Translations under genes and position numbers: made by a program
NCBI RefSeq assembly: GCF_018785315.1
Contig: NZ_WQPN01000022.1
Location: 90,393-154,392 of the forward strand
From: Clostridium sp. MCC353
GTDB lineage: Bacteria; Bacillota; Clostridia; Lachnospirales; Lachnospiraceae
Length of the DNA: 64,000 bases
Reading direction: 5' to 3'
Notes under the pieces: generated by a model
The model's database searches: none
Told to the model about the DNA's origin: nothing
What the model saw: the letters and a program-made list of their open reading frames with translations, nothing else
In this document: positions 42,883 through 51,590 of the stretch, in pieces
How positions within the stretch are numbered: position 1 is the first letter of the stretch
Layout of the letters: each line of letters begins with the position of its first letter

Positions 42883-43953
42883 ATGAATAATAGGATAAAG
42901 ATAAAAGAGATATTGATGAGACATATGAATGAGTATCCGCAGATGGAGGTGCAGGATGCGGTGAAGCTGCTGTATCAGAGCGAATTTGGCGGCGGACATA
43001 TGATAAAAGAGGAAGCTCTCAGCCTGGAACGGCTCAGGGCTGAATTCGGGGAAGGAAGGAAAAGATATCCCCATCCGGGAGAGGCCGGGGAACCGGTTGG
43101 CGGCGGGCTCATGAGAATGGACCTGGATGTCCTGAACCGGGGGCTTTCGCCGGAAACACTGAACAGGATGTTCGTGCTGACGGCTGCGGAAACGTCTGGC
43201 TCTGCCGGCAGTTTTGAGGGCAAACTGGAAGCTCTAAGAGCTTGTGTGAAAGAAGGGAGCACCCCGTTTAACATAAAAGAGCTGGATGATTACCTGAAGA
43301 GATACAGGGCTGAAGGCTATCCTGCTGTCAGCCACAGCCGGCGGTACAGGGACGCTTATGAGCCCTCTTACCGGATTGTAAAAGAGGAATATGGAGTATA
43401 CTTCCAGGTGTTCCGTGATATTGACCTTCTGTTGAAGAAAACAGATAAGTCCCCCCTTTTGGCCGCCATTGACGGGAAGAGCGGAAGCGGAAAGAGCACC
43501 CTGGCCGCCCTGATTCAAGAGGTGTATGGGTGCGGCCTGTTTCATATGGATGATTTCTTTTTGCAGCCCCATCAGAGGACAGAGGAACGGTTTGCCCAGG
43601 CCGGAGGAAATGTGGATTATGAGAGGTTTTATGAGGAAGTTCTCGTTCCTGTTCTGGCGGGGAAGGATTTTTGCTACAGGAGGTATGACTGCTGCAGCCG
43701 GAAATTGGCGGAAACCATAGAAGTGAAGGCTTCCCGTTTAAATATTATAGAAGGGGTTTACAGCCAGCACCCGTATTTTGGAGATATTTATGATCTGAAG
43801 TATTTTATGACGGTCAGTGAAGAGGAACAGCGCAGCAGGATTCTGAAGAGGAATGGGGAAGTTATGCTGGAACGGTTTTTGAAGGAATGGATCCCGTTGG
43901 AGAATATTTACTTTGAAAAATGCGGAATCGGCGGAACTATCATAAATGTATAA
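42883..43953 (+). CDS. P-loop kinase of the uridine kinase/phosphoribulokinase class with an N-terminal extra domain
   Basis: About 356 residues. The C-terminal half is a uridine-kinase-like P-loop domain: LLAAIDGKSGSGKSTLAALI (Walker A near residue 197), LFHMDDFFLQPHQRT with the DD of the acceptor site, NIIEGVYSQHP, and a Lid-like EEQRSRILKRNGE. The N-terminal ~165 residues (MRHMNEYPQMEVQDAVKLLYQSEFGGGH split at natural breaks, then FPAVSHSRRYRDAYEPSYRIV-like text) match no family I know. The kinase substrate is unknown. I start at ATG 42883; the frame is open much further upstream, but that part is the 164-bp repeat. The ribosome site is weak. Confidence 0.8.
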   Translation: MNNRIKIKEILMRHMNEYPQMEVQDAVKLLYQSEFGGGHMIKEEALSLERLRAEFGEGRKRYPHPGEAGEPVGGGLMRMDLDVLNRGLSPETLNRMFVLTAAETSGSAGSFEGKLEALRACVKEGSTPFNIKELDDYLKRYRAEGYPAVSHSRRYRDAYEPSYRIVKEEYGVYFQVFRDIDLLLKKTDKSPLLAAIDGKSGSGKSTLAALIQEVYGCGLFHMDDFFLQPHQRTEERFAQAGGNVDYERFYEEVLVPVLAGKDFCYRRYDCCSRKLAETIEVKASRLNIIEGVYSQHPYFGDIYDLKYFMTVSEEEQRSRILKRNGEVMLERFLKEWIPLENIYFEKCGIGGTIINV

Positions 43954-44551
43954 AAAGTCTGAAAATTTATGAAAATATAAATTTATAATTACATAATGAT
44001 AATTTATGATAGATATAAAGAGAAAAAATATAAAATTATTGCAAAATTATTGCCGGATTGTATTGACAAAAATACAATCTTGGTGTATGATACAGATAAC
44101 AAAAGAAAACGACGAAAATTAAGAAACAGGAGGATGGGCCCTTGGGATGACGTGTTAAAATTTCCAATCAATCGGAATTAAAAATTGTAGATTCAGAAGG
44201 AGGGTGGACTTAAAAATTTAAGATAGGAAATCAGATCAGGAAGTTATTTTATAGAAAGTATTTAGTATGATACAAGTATTTTAGTTCGAGAAAGAAGTAG
44301 TAGTTTAAAAAAACAATTTAAAATGTCAATTTTAAAGAGTTCATATAGATGAAAAGTATTTTAAGAAGTAAAAGTAAGTAGTTGTAACAAAAAGATAGAT
44401 GGAAATAAGTAATGATATAAAATCTGATAGAATATCTTAAACATGTTTTTGAGAAAACAACCGGATGAACCGACAAACAAAAATCCGGTGAGAGGAAAAT
44501 TTTAATCATATACGAAATTCATTAGGTACCAAATGAATGGAGTGAAGGAAA
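43954..44551. other. AT-rich gene-poor stretch with an orphan promoter
   Basis: About 600 bases, clearly richer in A/T than the surroundings. A near-perfect promoter TTGACA (44063-44068) and TATGAT (44086-44091) with 17-base spacing is followed by two ribosome-like AGGAGG sites (44128, 44190), but only frames of a few codons follow. I see no protein, tRNA or known RNA. It may be the remnant of a gene, or encode an untranslated RNA. Confidence 0.5.
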
Positions 44552-44600
44552 GACGGATATCAATTATGGAAGATAATTTGATATCCGCCTTTTCTTTTTG
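44552..44600. terminator. Bidirectional hairpin terminator
   Basis: GACGGATATCAA pairs with TTGATATCCGCC and is followed on the plus strand by TTTTCTTTTT. It lies just after the stop of the minus-strand AraC gene, so it may serve both directions. Confidence 0.75.
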
Positions 44601-44605
44601 TAAGG

Positions 44606-45439
44606 TTATCCGGTTTCCGAAAAACGCTGTGTCCTCCATTGTCCCGGAGTCACCGTATAATATTTTTTAAACACCTTGGTATAATAATTCTGATCGTAGA
44701 ATCCGCAGGATACGGCAATTTCCTCGATGGAATTGTCCGGCCTTTTTAGCAGTTCCAGGCTGTGTTCCAAGCGGATTTCCATCAGGGATTCATGGATGGA
44801 TTTGCCGAAGGCGGCGCGGAAAGAACGGGTTAAAGCGGCCCGGCTGCAGTAAAAATGGCTGCAGAGGTCATCGATGGTGAACTTAGAGCCGTAATTCCGG
44901 CGCAGGTATTCCAACACCTTCTCAGGAAGTTTGGTGCTGGGCGTTTTCAAATGTTCTTTCAATGTAATATATGCGGCGCAGATGTCCATGACCGAGATGC
45001 ATGATAAGATCTGGTCTTTGGAGCGGATAGGGATTGTCCCTGCCGCTTTTTTTATTGCCCCTTCGTCTGAGGAATAATTGAGCGCCCGGGAAATTACAAA
45101 GTTTTTGCTGGTTTTCTGCGTGTCCAGGGTCTGTCCCATCATCAGATAGCCGGTGAGGGTTCCGATGTGGTAGAGCGGGGCCACGGCTTCGTATAAGCCG
45201 AAATAACACCGGTACAGGTAGACTTCTCCTGTCTGGCTGACTTTCTGAAAAGCGGCCTGGTCATAGCTGCGGCAATGTTCCAGGCCGCCGGGGCAGCTTT
45301 GGATCATCTGGCAAAACGGGGATTTTTCCTGGGGAAACGCGCAGATTTCCCGAAAAGCCGTGTCGTAGACCGACATTCGGAAACCGGAAATCGTGTATAA
45401 ATTCTTTAATATTTCTATGAGCTCAGGAGAGGGATCCAT
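44606..45439 (-). CDS. AraC-family regulator with PocR sensory domain
   Basis: A 277-residue regulator. The N-terminal ~150 residues are a PocR-like domain with cysteines (KSPFCQMIQSCPGGLEHCRSYD) and YRCYFGLYEAVAPLYHIGTLTGYLMMGQ, a fold that binds small hydrocarbon ligands. The C-terminal AraC helix-turn-helix pair is FTIDDLCSHFYCSRAALTRSFRAAFGKSIHESLMEI and SIEEIAVSCGFYDQNYYTKVFKKYYTVTPGQW. It is divergent from the nucleotidyltransferase/kinase fusion gene, a possible target. Confidence 0.9.
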   Translation of the reverse strand: MDPSPELIEILKNLYTISGFRMSVYDTAFREICAFPQEKSPFCQMIQSCPGGLEHCRSYDQAAFQKVSQTGEVYLYRCYFGLYEAVAPLYHIGTLTGYLMMGQTLDTQKTSKNFVISRALNYSSDEGAIKKAAGTIPIRSKDQILSCISVMDICAAYITLKEHLKTPSTKLPEKVLEYLRRNYGSKFTIDDLCSHFYCSRAALTRSFRAAFGKSIHESLMEIRLEHSLELLKRPDNSIEEIAVSCGFYDQNYYTKVFKKYYTVTPGQWRTQRFSETG

Positions 45440-45565
45440 ATCTTCCGCCTTTCATAAGAATGAGTAAAAACAAATTAAATATCCGATTTTACTATATAGT
45501 ATACGATATTCCATAGATAATTCCAAGGCTTTTTTCTAAAATATTAAGCAGCAGTAAAGACAGCG

Positions 45566-45595
45566 GTAATTGTTCAGATAGGTCTGAACTGTTGC
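45566..45595. mobile_element. Minimal inverted-repeat element (30 bp) with 8-bp target duplication
   Basis: Left GTAATTGTTCAGA and right TCTGAACTGTTGC enclose only TAGG. The same 8-mer AGACAGCG flanks both sides (45558-45565 and 45596-45603). The ends match those of the 136-bp element at 30237, so this is probably an internally deleted copy. Confidence 0.65.
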
Positions 45596-45608
45596 AGACA
45601 GCGGAAAA

Positions 45609-45652
45609 TCCGATGTTTTTGACCGGCTTTTCCGGTCAGGAACATCAGCCGC
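45609..45652. repeat. Hairpin repeat, inverted copy of the core at 27724-27772
   Basis: ATCCGATG, then TTTGACCGG/CCGGTCA hairpin, then ACATCAGCCGCC. The reverse complement aligns with the 27.7-kb element block by block. It sits in the leader region of the kinase fusion gene. Confidence 0.55.
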
Positions 45653-45691
45653 CTGTACTTGTACTAATAAATGATCCGGGAGGGGATAACG

Positions 45692-47707
45692 ATGGAGAGG
45701 AAACCTGTATTAGTAATCATGGCAGCGGGAATGGGGAGCCGTTACGGCGGTTTAAAGCAGATTGATCCGGTGGATGAATATGGAAACCTGATTATCGATT
45801 TTTCGATCTACGATGCGAAAGAGGCGGGATTTGAAAAGGTGGTATTCATCATTAAAAAAGCCATTGAAAAAGACTTTAAGGAGCTGATCGGAGACAGGAT
45901 TGAGAAGCAGATGGAAGTGGAATATGTCTATCAGGAACTGGATAAACTGCCGGATGGATTTGAGATTCCGGAAGAACGCCGGAAACCGTGGGGGACGGCC
46001 CATGCAATTCTCTGCTGCAAAGACGTGATCCAAGGGCCGTTTGCAGTGATCAACGCGGACGATTATTATGGAAAAGAGGCATTCCGGTCTATTTACCGTC
46101 AATTGACGGCCATGGAGGATGGGGATAAATATGAGTACACTATGGTTGGATATGAACTCTGTAAAACCCTGACGGATTACGGACATGTGGCCCGTGGGGT
46201 ATGCCGGGTTGGGCAGGATCAGATGCTTGAGGATATCCAGGAGCGGACCAGAATTGAAAAACGCCAGGATGGAGCGGCGTTCACAGAGGACGACGGCGCC
46301 ACTTGGACGGAACTTCCGGGGAATACGGTAGTCTCTATGAATATGTGGGGCTTTACTGAGAGCATATTGGAGGAGATATCCCGGCGGTTTTGTTCATTTT
46401 TAGAGGATCAGCTTCCGAAAAATCCGTTAAAATGTGAGTATTTCCTCCCCTTTGTGGTGGATGAACTGCTGAAGGAGGGAAAAGCGGAGGTGAAAGTGCT
46501 TCACTCTGAGGATAACTGGTATGGAGTAACTTATAAAGAGGATAAACGAGTGGTGATGGATGCGGTCAGGGCTTTAAAGGCTAAGGGCTGTTATCCTGAG
46601 ACATTATGGGGGACAGATAGGATGAAGGAGATATTTGAGGCATTTCGGTTTGAGGGCAGCCCGGTTTCCTGTGAGCGGTACGGGAGCGGGCATATCAATG
46701 AGACGTATAAACTGATAACGGACGGAGAAGGCGGACAAAAGGAATACATTCTGCAGAAGATCAATCATCAGATATTTAAGGATGTGCCCGGCCTTATGAA
46801 GAATATTGATGGTGTGACCACATTTTTGAGGAAAATGATTATAGAAGAGAAGGGAGACCCGGACCGTGAAACATTAAATCTGGTGCCTGCCATGGATGGA
46901 AAGGTTTATTATCAGGACAGGGACCAGGGGTATTGGAGGGCCTATTATTTTATAAAGGGCGCTTCCTGCTATGATGTGGTGGAAAAGCCGGAGGACTTCT
47001 ATGAGAGCGGTAAGGCATTCGGACGGTTCCAGGGTCTGCTTTCGGACTATCCGGCAGAAGAGCTTACGGAAACCATTCCGGATTTCCACAACACCCCTGT
47101 GCGGTTCCAGAACTTCTTGAAAGCTGTCAAAGAGGATGCCTGCGGCAGGGCGAAGGGGGCGGAAGAAGAGATCCGCTTTTTGATGGAGCGGGAAAATGAG
47201 ATGGGAATCGCAGTGAATATGCTGAAGAATAAGGAACTTCCTCTCAGAGTGACCCATAATGATACGAAGTTAAATAATATTATGATCGACGACGTGACTG
47301 GAAAAGCCATATGCGTAATTGATTTGGATACCATCATGCCGGGGCTCTCCATCTTTGATTTCGGGGACGCCATCCGTTTTGGAGCCAATACAGGGGCTGA
47401 GGATGAGACGGATTTGTCAAAAGTGTCCATTTCCCTGCCGCTGTTTGAAATCTATACCAAAGGATTTCTGGAAGGGTGCGGCAAAAACCTGACCCAGGCT
47501 GAAATCCGCATGCTTCCGTGGGGAGCCAAGCTGATGACTTTGGAGTGCGGTATGCGTTTTCTGACGGATTATCTGGAAGGGGATCATTATTTCAGGATTC
47601 ACAGGGAAGGTCACAATCTGGACCGGGCCAGGAGTCAGTTCGCTTTGGTGGCGGATATGGAGAAGCATTGGAAAGAGCTGGAGGATATTGTTGCCGGGAA
47701 TCATTAG
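45692..47707 (+). CDS. Bifunctional sugar nucleotidyltransferase / N-acetylhexosamine kinase-like fusion
   Basis: About 671 residues. Residues 1-~300 form a nucleotidyltransferase: VIMAAGMGSRYGGLKQIDPV at the N-terminus, PWGTAHAILCC, and VINADDYYGKEAF with the metal aspartates. Residues ~320-671 form an APH-fold sugar kinase of the NahK/LnpB kind: SCERYGSGHINETYKL, LRVTHNDTKLNNIMID with the catalytic Asp near 524, and VIDLDTIMPGLSIFDFGDAIRF with the metal Asp near 544. The kinase would make a sugar-1-phosphate and the other domain a nucleotide sugar, as the Fkp enzyme does for fucose. ATG 45692 has GGGAGGGG 6 bases upstream. Substrate assignment to N-acetylhexosamine is by similarity only. 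Confidence 0.85.
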   Translation: MERKPVLVIMAAGMGSRYGGLKQIDPVDEYGNLIIDFSIYDAKEAGFEKVVFIIKKAIEKDFKELIGDRIEKQMEVEYVYQELDKLPDGFEIPEERRKPWGTAHAILCCKDVIQGPFAVINADDYYGKEAFRSIYRQLTAMEDGDKYEYTMVGYELCKTLTDYGHVARGVCRVGQDQMLEDIQERTRIEKRQDGAAFTEDDGATWTELPGNTVVSMNMWGFTESILEEISRRFCSFLEDQLPKNPLKCEYFLPFVVDELLKEGKAEVKVLHSEDNWYGVTYKEDKRVVMDAVRALKAKGCYPETLWGTDRMKEIFEAFRFEGSPVSCERYGSGHINETYKLITDGEGGQKEYILQKINHQIFKDVPGLMKNIDGVTTFLRKMIIEEKGDPDRETLNLVPAMDGKVYYQDRDQGYWRAYYFIKGASCYDVVEKPEDFYESGKAFGRFQGLLSDYPAEELTETIPDFHNTPVRFQNFLKAVKEDACGRAKGAEEEIRFLMERENEMGIAVNMLKNKELPLRVTHNDTKLNNIMIDDVTGKAICVIDLDTIMPGLSIFDFGDAIRFGANTGAEDETDLSKVSISLPLFEIYTKGFLEGCGKNLTQAEIRMLPWGAKLMTLECGMRFLTDYLEGDHYFRIHREGHNLDRARSQFALVADMEKHWKELEDIVAGNH

Positions 47708-47734
47708 AGATTAACGATAGTGAGGTATTGTAAC

Positions 47735-47755
47735 GTAACAGTTCTGAATTGTTAC
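47735..47755. repeat. 21-bp minimal inverted-repeat element
   Basis: GTAACAGTTC-T-GAATTGTTAC is an imperfect palindrome of the same end type as the elements at 30237 and 45566. The flanking 8-mers ATTGTAAC and ATTATAAC differ at one position. Confidence 0.45.
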
Positions 47756-47769
47756 ATTATAACTCAAAA

Positions 47770-47839
47770 AACAGGAAAAAATGGGATTGGGGCCATTTGC
47801 TGAATATGGCTGTCCCTCTTTTTCCTGTCTTTTTTTATT
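47770..47839 (+). terminator. Intrinsic terminator after the fusion gene
   Basis: ACAGGAAAAA pairs with TTTTTCCTGT across a ~40-base arm and is followed by CTTTTTTT. Confidence 0.8.
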
Positions 47840-47888
47840 TTGAACAATTATCAGCTTGGGATGAAAAAAACAGAATGTGGAAAGGTGG

Positions 47889-47917
47889 TTGACTTTAGGG
47901 GACGGGTTACCTACAAT
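47889..47917 (+). promoter_or_regulatory. Sigma-A promoter of guaB
   Basis: TTGACT (47889-47894) and TACAAT (47912-47917) are 17 bases apart, about 60 bases before the guaB start codon. Confidence 0.75.
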
Positions 47918-47978
47918 GGAGATATAGCGATTTGAGCAGGAGAGAGAAAGAAAATAAAGAATAAAGGAGAATAAAAAC

Positions 47979-49481
47979 ATGGCAATTTATATGAATGAAC
48001 CTTCCAGGACTTTTGGGGAATATCTTTTGATTCCGGGGTATTCGTCTACCCAGGCAATTCCGGCCAATGTGAGTTTGAAGACACCTCTGGTGAAGTTTAA
48101 GAAAGGTGAAACTCCGGCGCTTTCATTGAATATCCCCATGACGTCTGCCATCATGCAGTCGGTATCGGATGATAAGATGGCGGTGGCGCTGGCGAAAGAA
48201 GGGGGATTGTCATTTATCTATGGTTCACAGAGCATTGAAAGCCAGGCTCAGATGGTGGCCCGGGTGAAGAATTACAGGGCGGGATTTGTAACCAGTGATT
48301 CTAATATTTCACCGGAAAATACATTGGCGGATATTCTGGAATTGAAGAATAAAACAGGGCATTCAACGGTTGCTGTTACGGAAGACGGCAGTCCTAACGG
48401 GAAGCTGGTAGGTATTGTCACCAGCAGGGATTACCGGGTCAGCAGGATGACGGAAGATACGAAGGTAAAGGAGTTCATGACGAAATTTGAGGATTTGGTG
48501 TGCGCGGATGACAGCACCACCTTGAAGGAAGCCAATGATATTATCTGGGAACACAAGCTTAACTGCCTGCCCATCATTGATAAAAACCAGAATATGGTTT
48601 CATTTGTTTTCCGTAAGGATTACAATTCCCATAAAAAGAATGAGAATGAGCTGATAGACGGGTCAAAACGTTATATGGTGGGAGCAGGTATCAATACGAG
48701 AGATTATAAAGAGCGGATTCCGGCGCTTCTGGAAGCGGGGGCCGATGCCCTTTGCATCGACAGTTCGGAAGGATTTTCGGAGTGGCAGAAGATCGTTTTG
48801 GAATATGTGCGCAGCAATTACGGGGACAAGGTGAAAATCGGCGCGGGCAACGTGGTTGACGGCGACGGGTTCCGTTTCCTGGCTGAGGCCGGAGCTGATT
48901 TTGTAAAGGTGGGAATCGGCGGCGGAGCCATCTGCATCACCAGAGAGCAAAAAGGCATTGGACGGGGGCAGGCAACAGCTCTGATCGAGGTTGCAAAGGC
49001 CAGGGAAGAGTATTTTAATGAGACGGGCATCTATGTGCCGATCTGTTCGGACGGAGGAATTGTCCACGATTACCATATAACGCTGGCGCTGGCTATGGGA
49101 GCTGATTTCCTTATGCTGGGAAGATATTTTGCCCGGTTTGATGAAAGCCCTACGAAAAAAATCAATGTGAACGGAAGCTATATGAAGGAATACTGGGGTG
49201 AGGGAAGCGCCAGGGCGAGAAACTGGCAGAGATATGATTTGGGCGGAGATGCCAAGCTTTCTTTTGAAGAAGGGGTGGATTCTCTGGTTCCCTACGCAGG
49301 CAGCTTAAAGGATAATGTGAATCTTTCTTTGAGCAAGGTGCGCTCCACCATGTGCAACTGCGGCTGTCTCACCATTCCTGAACTGCAGAAGAATGCGAAG
49401 ATCACGCTGGTTTCTTCCACCAGTATCGTGGAGGGCGGAGCCCATGATGTTATTTTAAAAGATAACCGCCAGTTTATGTAA
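47979..49481 (+). CDS. guaB: Inosine-5'-monophosphate dehydrogenase
   Basis: A 500-residue enzyme that oxidises IMP to XMP with NAD+, the committed step to GMP. The TIM-barrel is interrupted by a CBS pair (about residues 105-215: [24 protein letters not shown], then [23 protein letters not shown]). Active-site blocks are [31 protein letters not shown], the catalytic loop [21 protein letters not shown] with Cys, and [28 protein letters not shown]. The sequence is of the long clostridial type with a C-terminal extension ending KDNRQFM. AAAGGAG lies upstream of the ATG. Confidence 0.93.
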   Translation: MAIYMNEPSRTFGEYLLIPGYSSTQAIPANVSLKTPLVKFKKGETPALSLNIPMTSAIMQSVSDDKMAVALAKEGGLSFIYGSQSIESQAQMVARVKNYRAGFVTSDSNISPENTLADILELKNKTGHSTVAVTEDGSPNGKLVGIVTSRDYRVSRMTEDTKVKEFMTKFEDLVCADDSTTLKEANDIIWEHKLNCLPIIDKNQNMVSFVFRKDYNSHKKNENELIDGSKRYMVGAGINTRDYKERIPALLEAGADALCIDSSEGFSEWQKIVLEYVRSNYGDKVKIGAGNVVDGDGFRFLAEAGADFVKVGIGGGAICITREQKGIGRGQATALIEVAKAREEYFNETGIYVPICSDGGIVHDYHITLALAMGADFLMLGRYFARFDESPTKKINVNGSYMKEYWGEGSARARNWQRYDLGGDAKLSFEEGVDSLVPYAGSLKDNVNLSLSKVRSTMCNCGCLTIPELQKNAKITLVSSTSIVEGGAHDVILKDNRQFM

Positions 49482-49513
49482 AAACGCCGGTATGAACGGT
49501 TGACGCGGGATAG

Positions 49514-49576
49514 GAGCCTGGGCGCCCAAGGGATATGGTCAGTATCTTTTTGGCGGCACAGGCTCTGTGTTTTTTG
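49514..49576 (+). terminator. Probable terminator after guaB
   Basis: GAGCCTG pairs with CAGGCTC across a loop, with a local CACAG/CTGTG hairpin directly followed by TTTTTT. Confidence 0.55.
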
Positions 49577-49631
49577 GGTATGATGACGGCAGTTTCTAAT
49601 AGCGGCTTTTAAGATGCAGGAGGGGAGTTTA

Positions 49632-51329
49632 TTGAAGATTTGTGAAAATTGCAAGGCAGCTTTACATGATGATGCTAAATTCTGCCCGAAATGTGGCTGC
49701 AGACAGGCAGAAGGGCCGCAGATACGGCCGGATGTGTATAGGGAACCACCAGCCGGAGGAATAACGGGGACGGGAAAAATGGAAAATAATAACCGTAAAA
49801 GGGGGAAAACGGCTGCATGGATTTGCGGGATGGCAGTCATGGCTGCCGCGGGGATTTTGTGCGCATTTTTCCTGGCAGGGGCAGCGCAAAAAGGGCGGTT
49901 TACACACCATTTGGAATCAGGAAAACGGTATCTGGAAGAGATGAAGTATGAAGAAGCTGTCCTGGAGTTCACGGCGGCTGTGCGCATAGAACCCAGGAAC
50001 ATGGAAGTATACCTGTCTCTGGCGGACGCTTATACGGGTCTGGGAAGAGAGGATGGGGCCGGGCTGGTGCTGGAGACGGCATTTTCGGTGATCCGGGAGG
50101 AATATGAAGAAAAGGAAAGAGGGCCGGAGAAGAGCGAACTGGTATTGGAACGTTTGATGGATTCTTATGAGGCACAGGGCCGGGAAAAGCAGGCAGATGA
50201 GGTAAAACAGTGGATAGACACCATTTCCCCGGGGTGGGAAAGGGAAAATGATGATGGAGAAGGAGGAGACGGGAACGGAAGAAGCAAAGAAGGCCGGGAC
50301 GATGCGGACGGGAGCAATTCTGCCGGGAGCGATTCCGGCCGAGGGGATTCCGGCGGGGGCGGTACAGACGGGAGCGGTTCCGCTGTGAGTGGCTCGGGCC
50401 GAGGGGATTCCGGCCGGGACGATTCAGACAGGGATGATCCGGGGCAGAGCGGGACGGAGAATTCTAAGCCGGATGTGACGGAAGCGGAGCTGAGATCCAT
50501 ATTGGAAGCTGCTGCAGACCGTGAAATCATAGAATTTAAGTATTGCGATCTCAACAAAGACGGACGGCATGAAGCGGTGGCTATGACAGGAACCATTGAA
50601 TACGATTATTATATGACAGAGGTCGAGCTGTGGTTTGTTGACGAAGTTGGAGCATTTACTGTGGAAACAGGAATCGATGAACTGCCATTTGCCATAGATT
50701 ATTGGTATTTGGAAGTAGGAGATGCGGGAACGGAACAGCATGTGGTGCTGAATGGAAATATGATGATGGGCAGCATGAAGCAGTGTTTTACATACCGCAT
50801 GGAAAACCGGGGGCTGCAGCAGGTTTATGACGGCTATGGAGAGATCTTCATGAGAGACGGACGGCTGTGGTATGGTTCGGAAGATTATGATGGAGCGGAA
50901 TCAGATTCAGGGATGCTGGGGCATACGTGGAAGGATTATCCCATCTTTTATGAGGATGGAACTTATAAAGAGTATGGCGGAATTGAAATCACCAGGGAAT
51001 TTTTTATGGGATATCAGAATGCGGCCGCAGTCTGGGACGGGATGCTGGAGGAAGTGCTGGAAAGCAATCCTGAGGCAGAGTACGAAGTGAAAATCTGGTA
51101 CAGAGGAAATGGGCTGATAACGGTGGATTTTGGCGTTTATAACACTGAGGGATACCGGACATTCTCCCATGTTTATGTGGAACTGAAAAATAACCAGGTG
51201 CGTCTGCTGTCCTGGGAAATCACGGATGAAACCGGAAGAGTGACCGATTCTTACTGTTCCAAGGGCGGCGTGCTGGGAGAAGCGGGAACCGGTTTTCCGG
51301 TTAAATATCCGGAGCCGCTGAAACGCTGA
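49632..51329 (+). CDS. Zinc-ribbon membrane protein with TPR-like repeats and a low-complexity linker
   Basis: About 565 residues. It starts with a zinc ribbon (ICENCKAALHDDAKFCPKCGC), then a membrane helix near residues 60-85 (AAWICGMAVMAAAGILCAFFLAG). A TPR-like pair follows (FTHHLESGKRYLEEMKYEEAVLEFTAAVRIEPRNMEVYLSLADAYTGLGRE). Next is a Gly/Ser/Asp-rich linker (about 205-280) and a C-terminal beta-rich domain of ~280 residues that I do not recognise (FKYCDLNKDGRHEAVAMTGT resembles a calcium/FG-GAP-like strand). Such 'zinc ribbon plus TM' proteins are common and uncharacterised in Lachnospiraceae. The TTG start has AGGAGGGG 6 bases upstream. Confidence 0.78.
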   Translation: MKICENCKAALHDDAKFCPKCGCRQAEGPQIRPDVYREPPAGGITGTGKMENNNRKRGKTAAWICGMAVMAAAGILCAFFLAGAAQKGRFTHHLESGKRYLEEMKYEEAVLEFTAAVRIEPRNMEVYLSLADAYTGLGREDGAGLVLETAFSVIREEYEEKERGPEKSELVLERLMDSYEAQGREKQADEVKQWIDTISPGWERENDDGEGGDGNGRSKEGRDDADGSNSAGSDSGRGDSGGGGTDGSGSAVSGSGRGDSGRDDSDRDDPGQSGTENSKPDVTEAELRSILEAAADREIIEFKYCDLNKDGRHEAVAMTGTIEYDYYMTEVELWFVDEVGAFTVETGIDELPFAIDYWYLEVGDAGTEQHVVLNGNMMMGSMKQCFTYRMENRGLQQVYDGYGEIFMRDGRLWYGSEDYDGAESDSGMLGHTWKDYPIFYEDGTYKEYGGIEITREFFMGYQNAAAVWDGMLEEVLESNPEAEYEVKIWYRGNGLITVDFGVYNTEGYRTFSHVYVELKNNQVRLLSWEITDETGRVTDSYCSKGGVLGEAGTGFPVKYPEPLKR

Positions 51330-51338
51330 GAGGGATAT

Positions 51339-51548
51339 TTAACCGGTAAACCTTGAACCGTTGAGAAGAATACTTAACCGGTAAACCTTGAACCGTTGAG
51401 AAGAATACTTAACCGGTAAACCTTGAACCGTTGAGAAGAAACCTTAACCAGTAAACCTTGAACCGTTGAGAAGAAACCTTAACCGGTAAACCTTGAACCG
51501 TTGAGAAGAATACTTGACCGAAAAGCCTTAAATCGTTGAGAAGAATAT
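51339..51548. repeat. 35-bp tandem repeat, six copies
   Basis: Six head-to-tail units of 35 bases (51339, 51374, 51409, 51444, 51479, 51514), each reading TTAACCGGTAAACCTTGAAC then CGTTGAGAAGAATAC with few changes. The end of the preceding gene (CCGCTGAAACGCTGAGAGGGATATT) looks like a half-unit, so the array may have grown from it. No ORF; no spacers, so it is not a CRISPR. Confidence 0.9.
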
Positions 51549-51590
51549 TAAAACGGAAAGCCGCTGACAAGCAGCCTGTAAATACCGTCA

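Noticed and set aside
42520..43074. A 184-residue minus-strand frame over the palindromic repeat
   Set aside because: It runs through the 164-bp inverted repeat and antisense to the kinase gene. The product is not protein-like and the element is open on both strands by virtue of its symmetry.
51339..51548. Tandem 35-bp repeats as a CRISPR array
   Set aside because: Units are contiguous with no unique spacers, and no cas genes are in the window.
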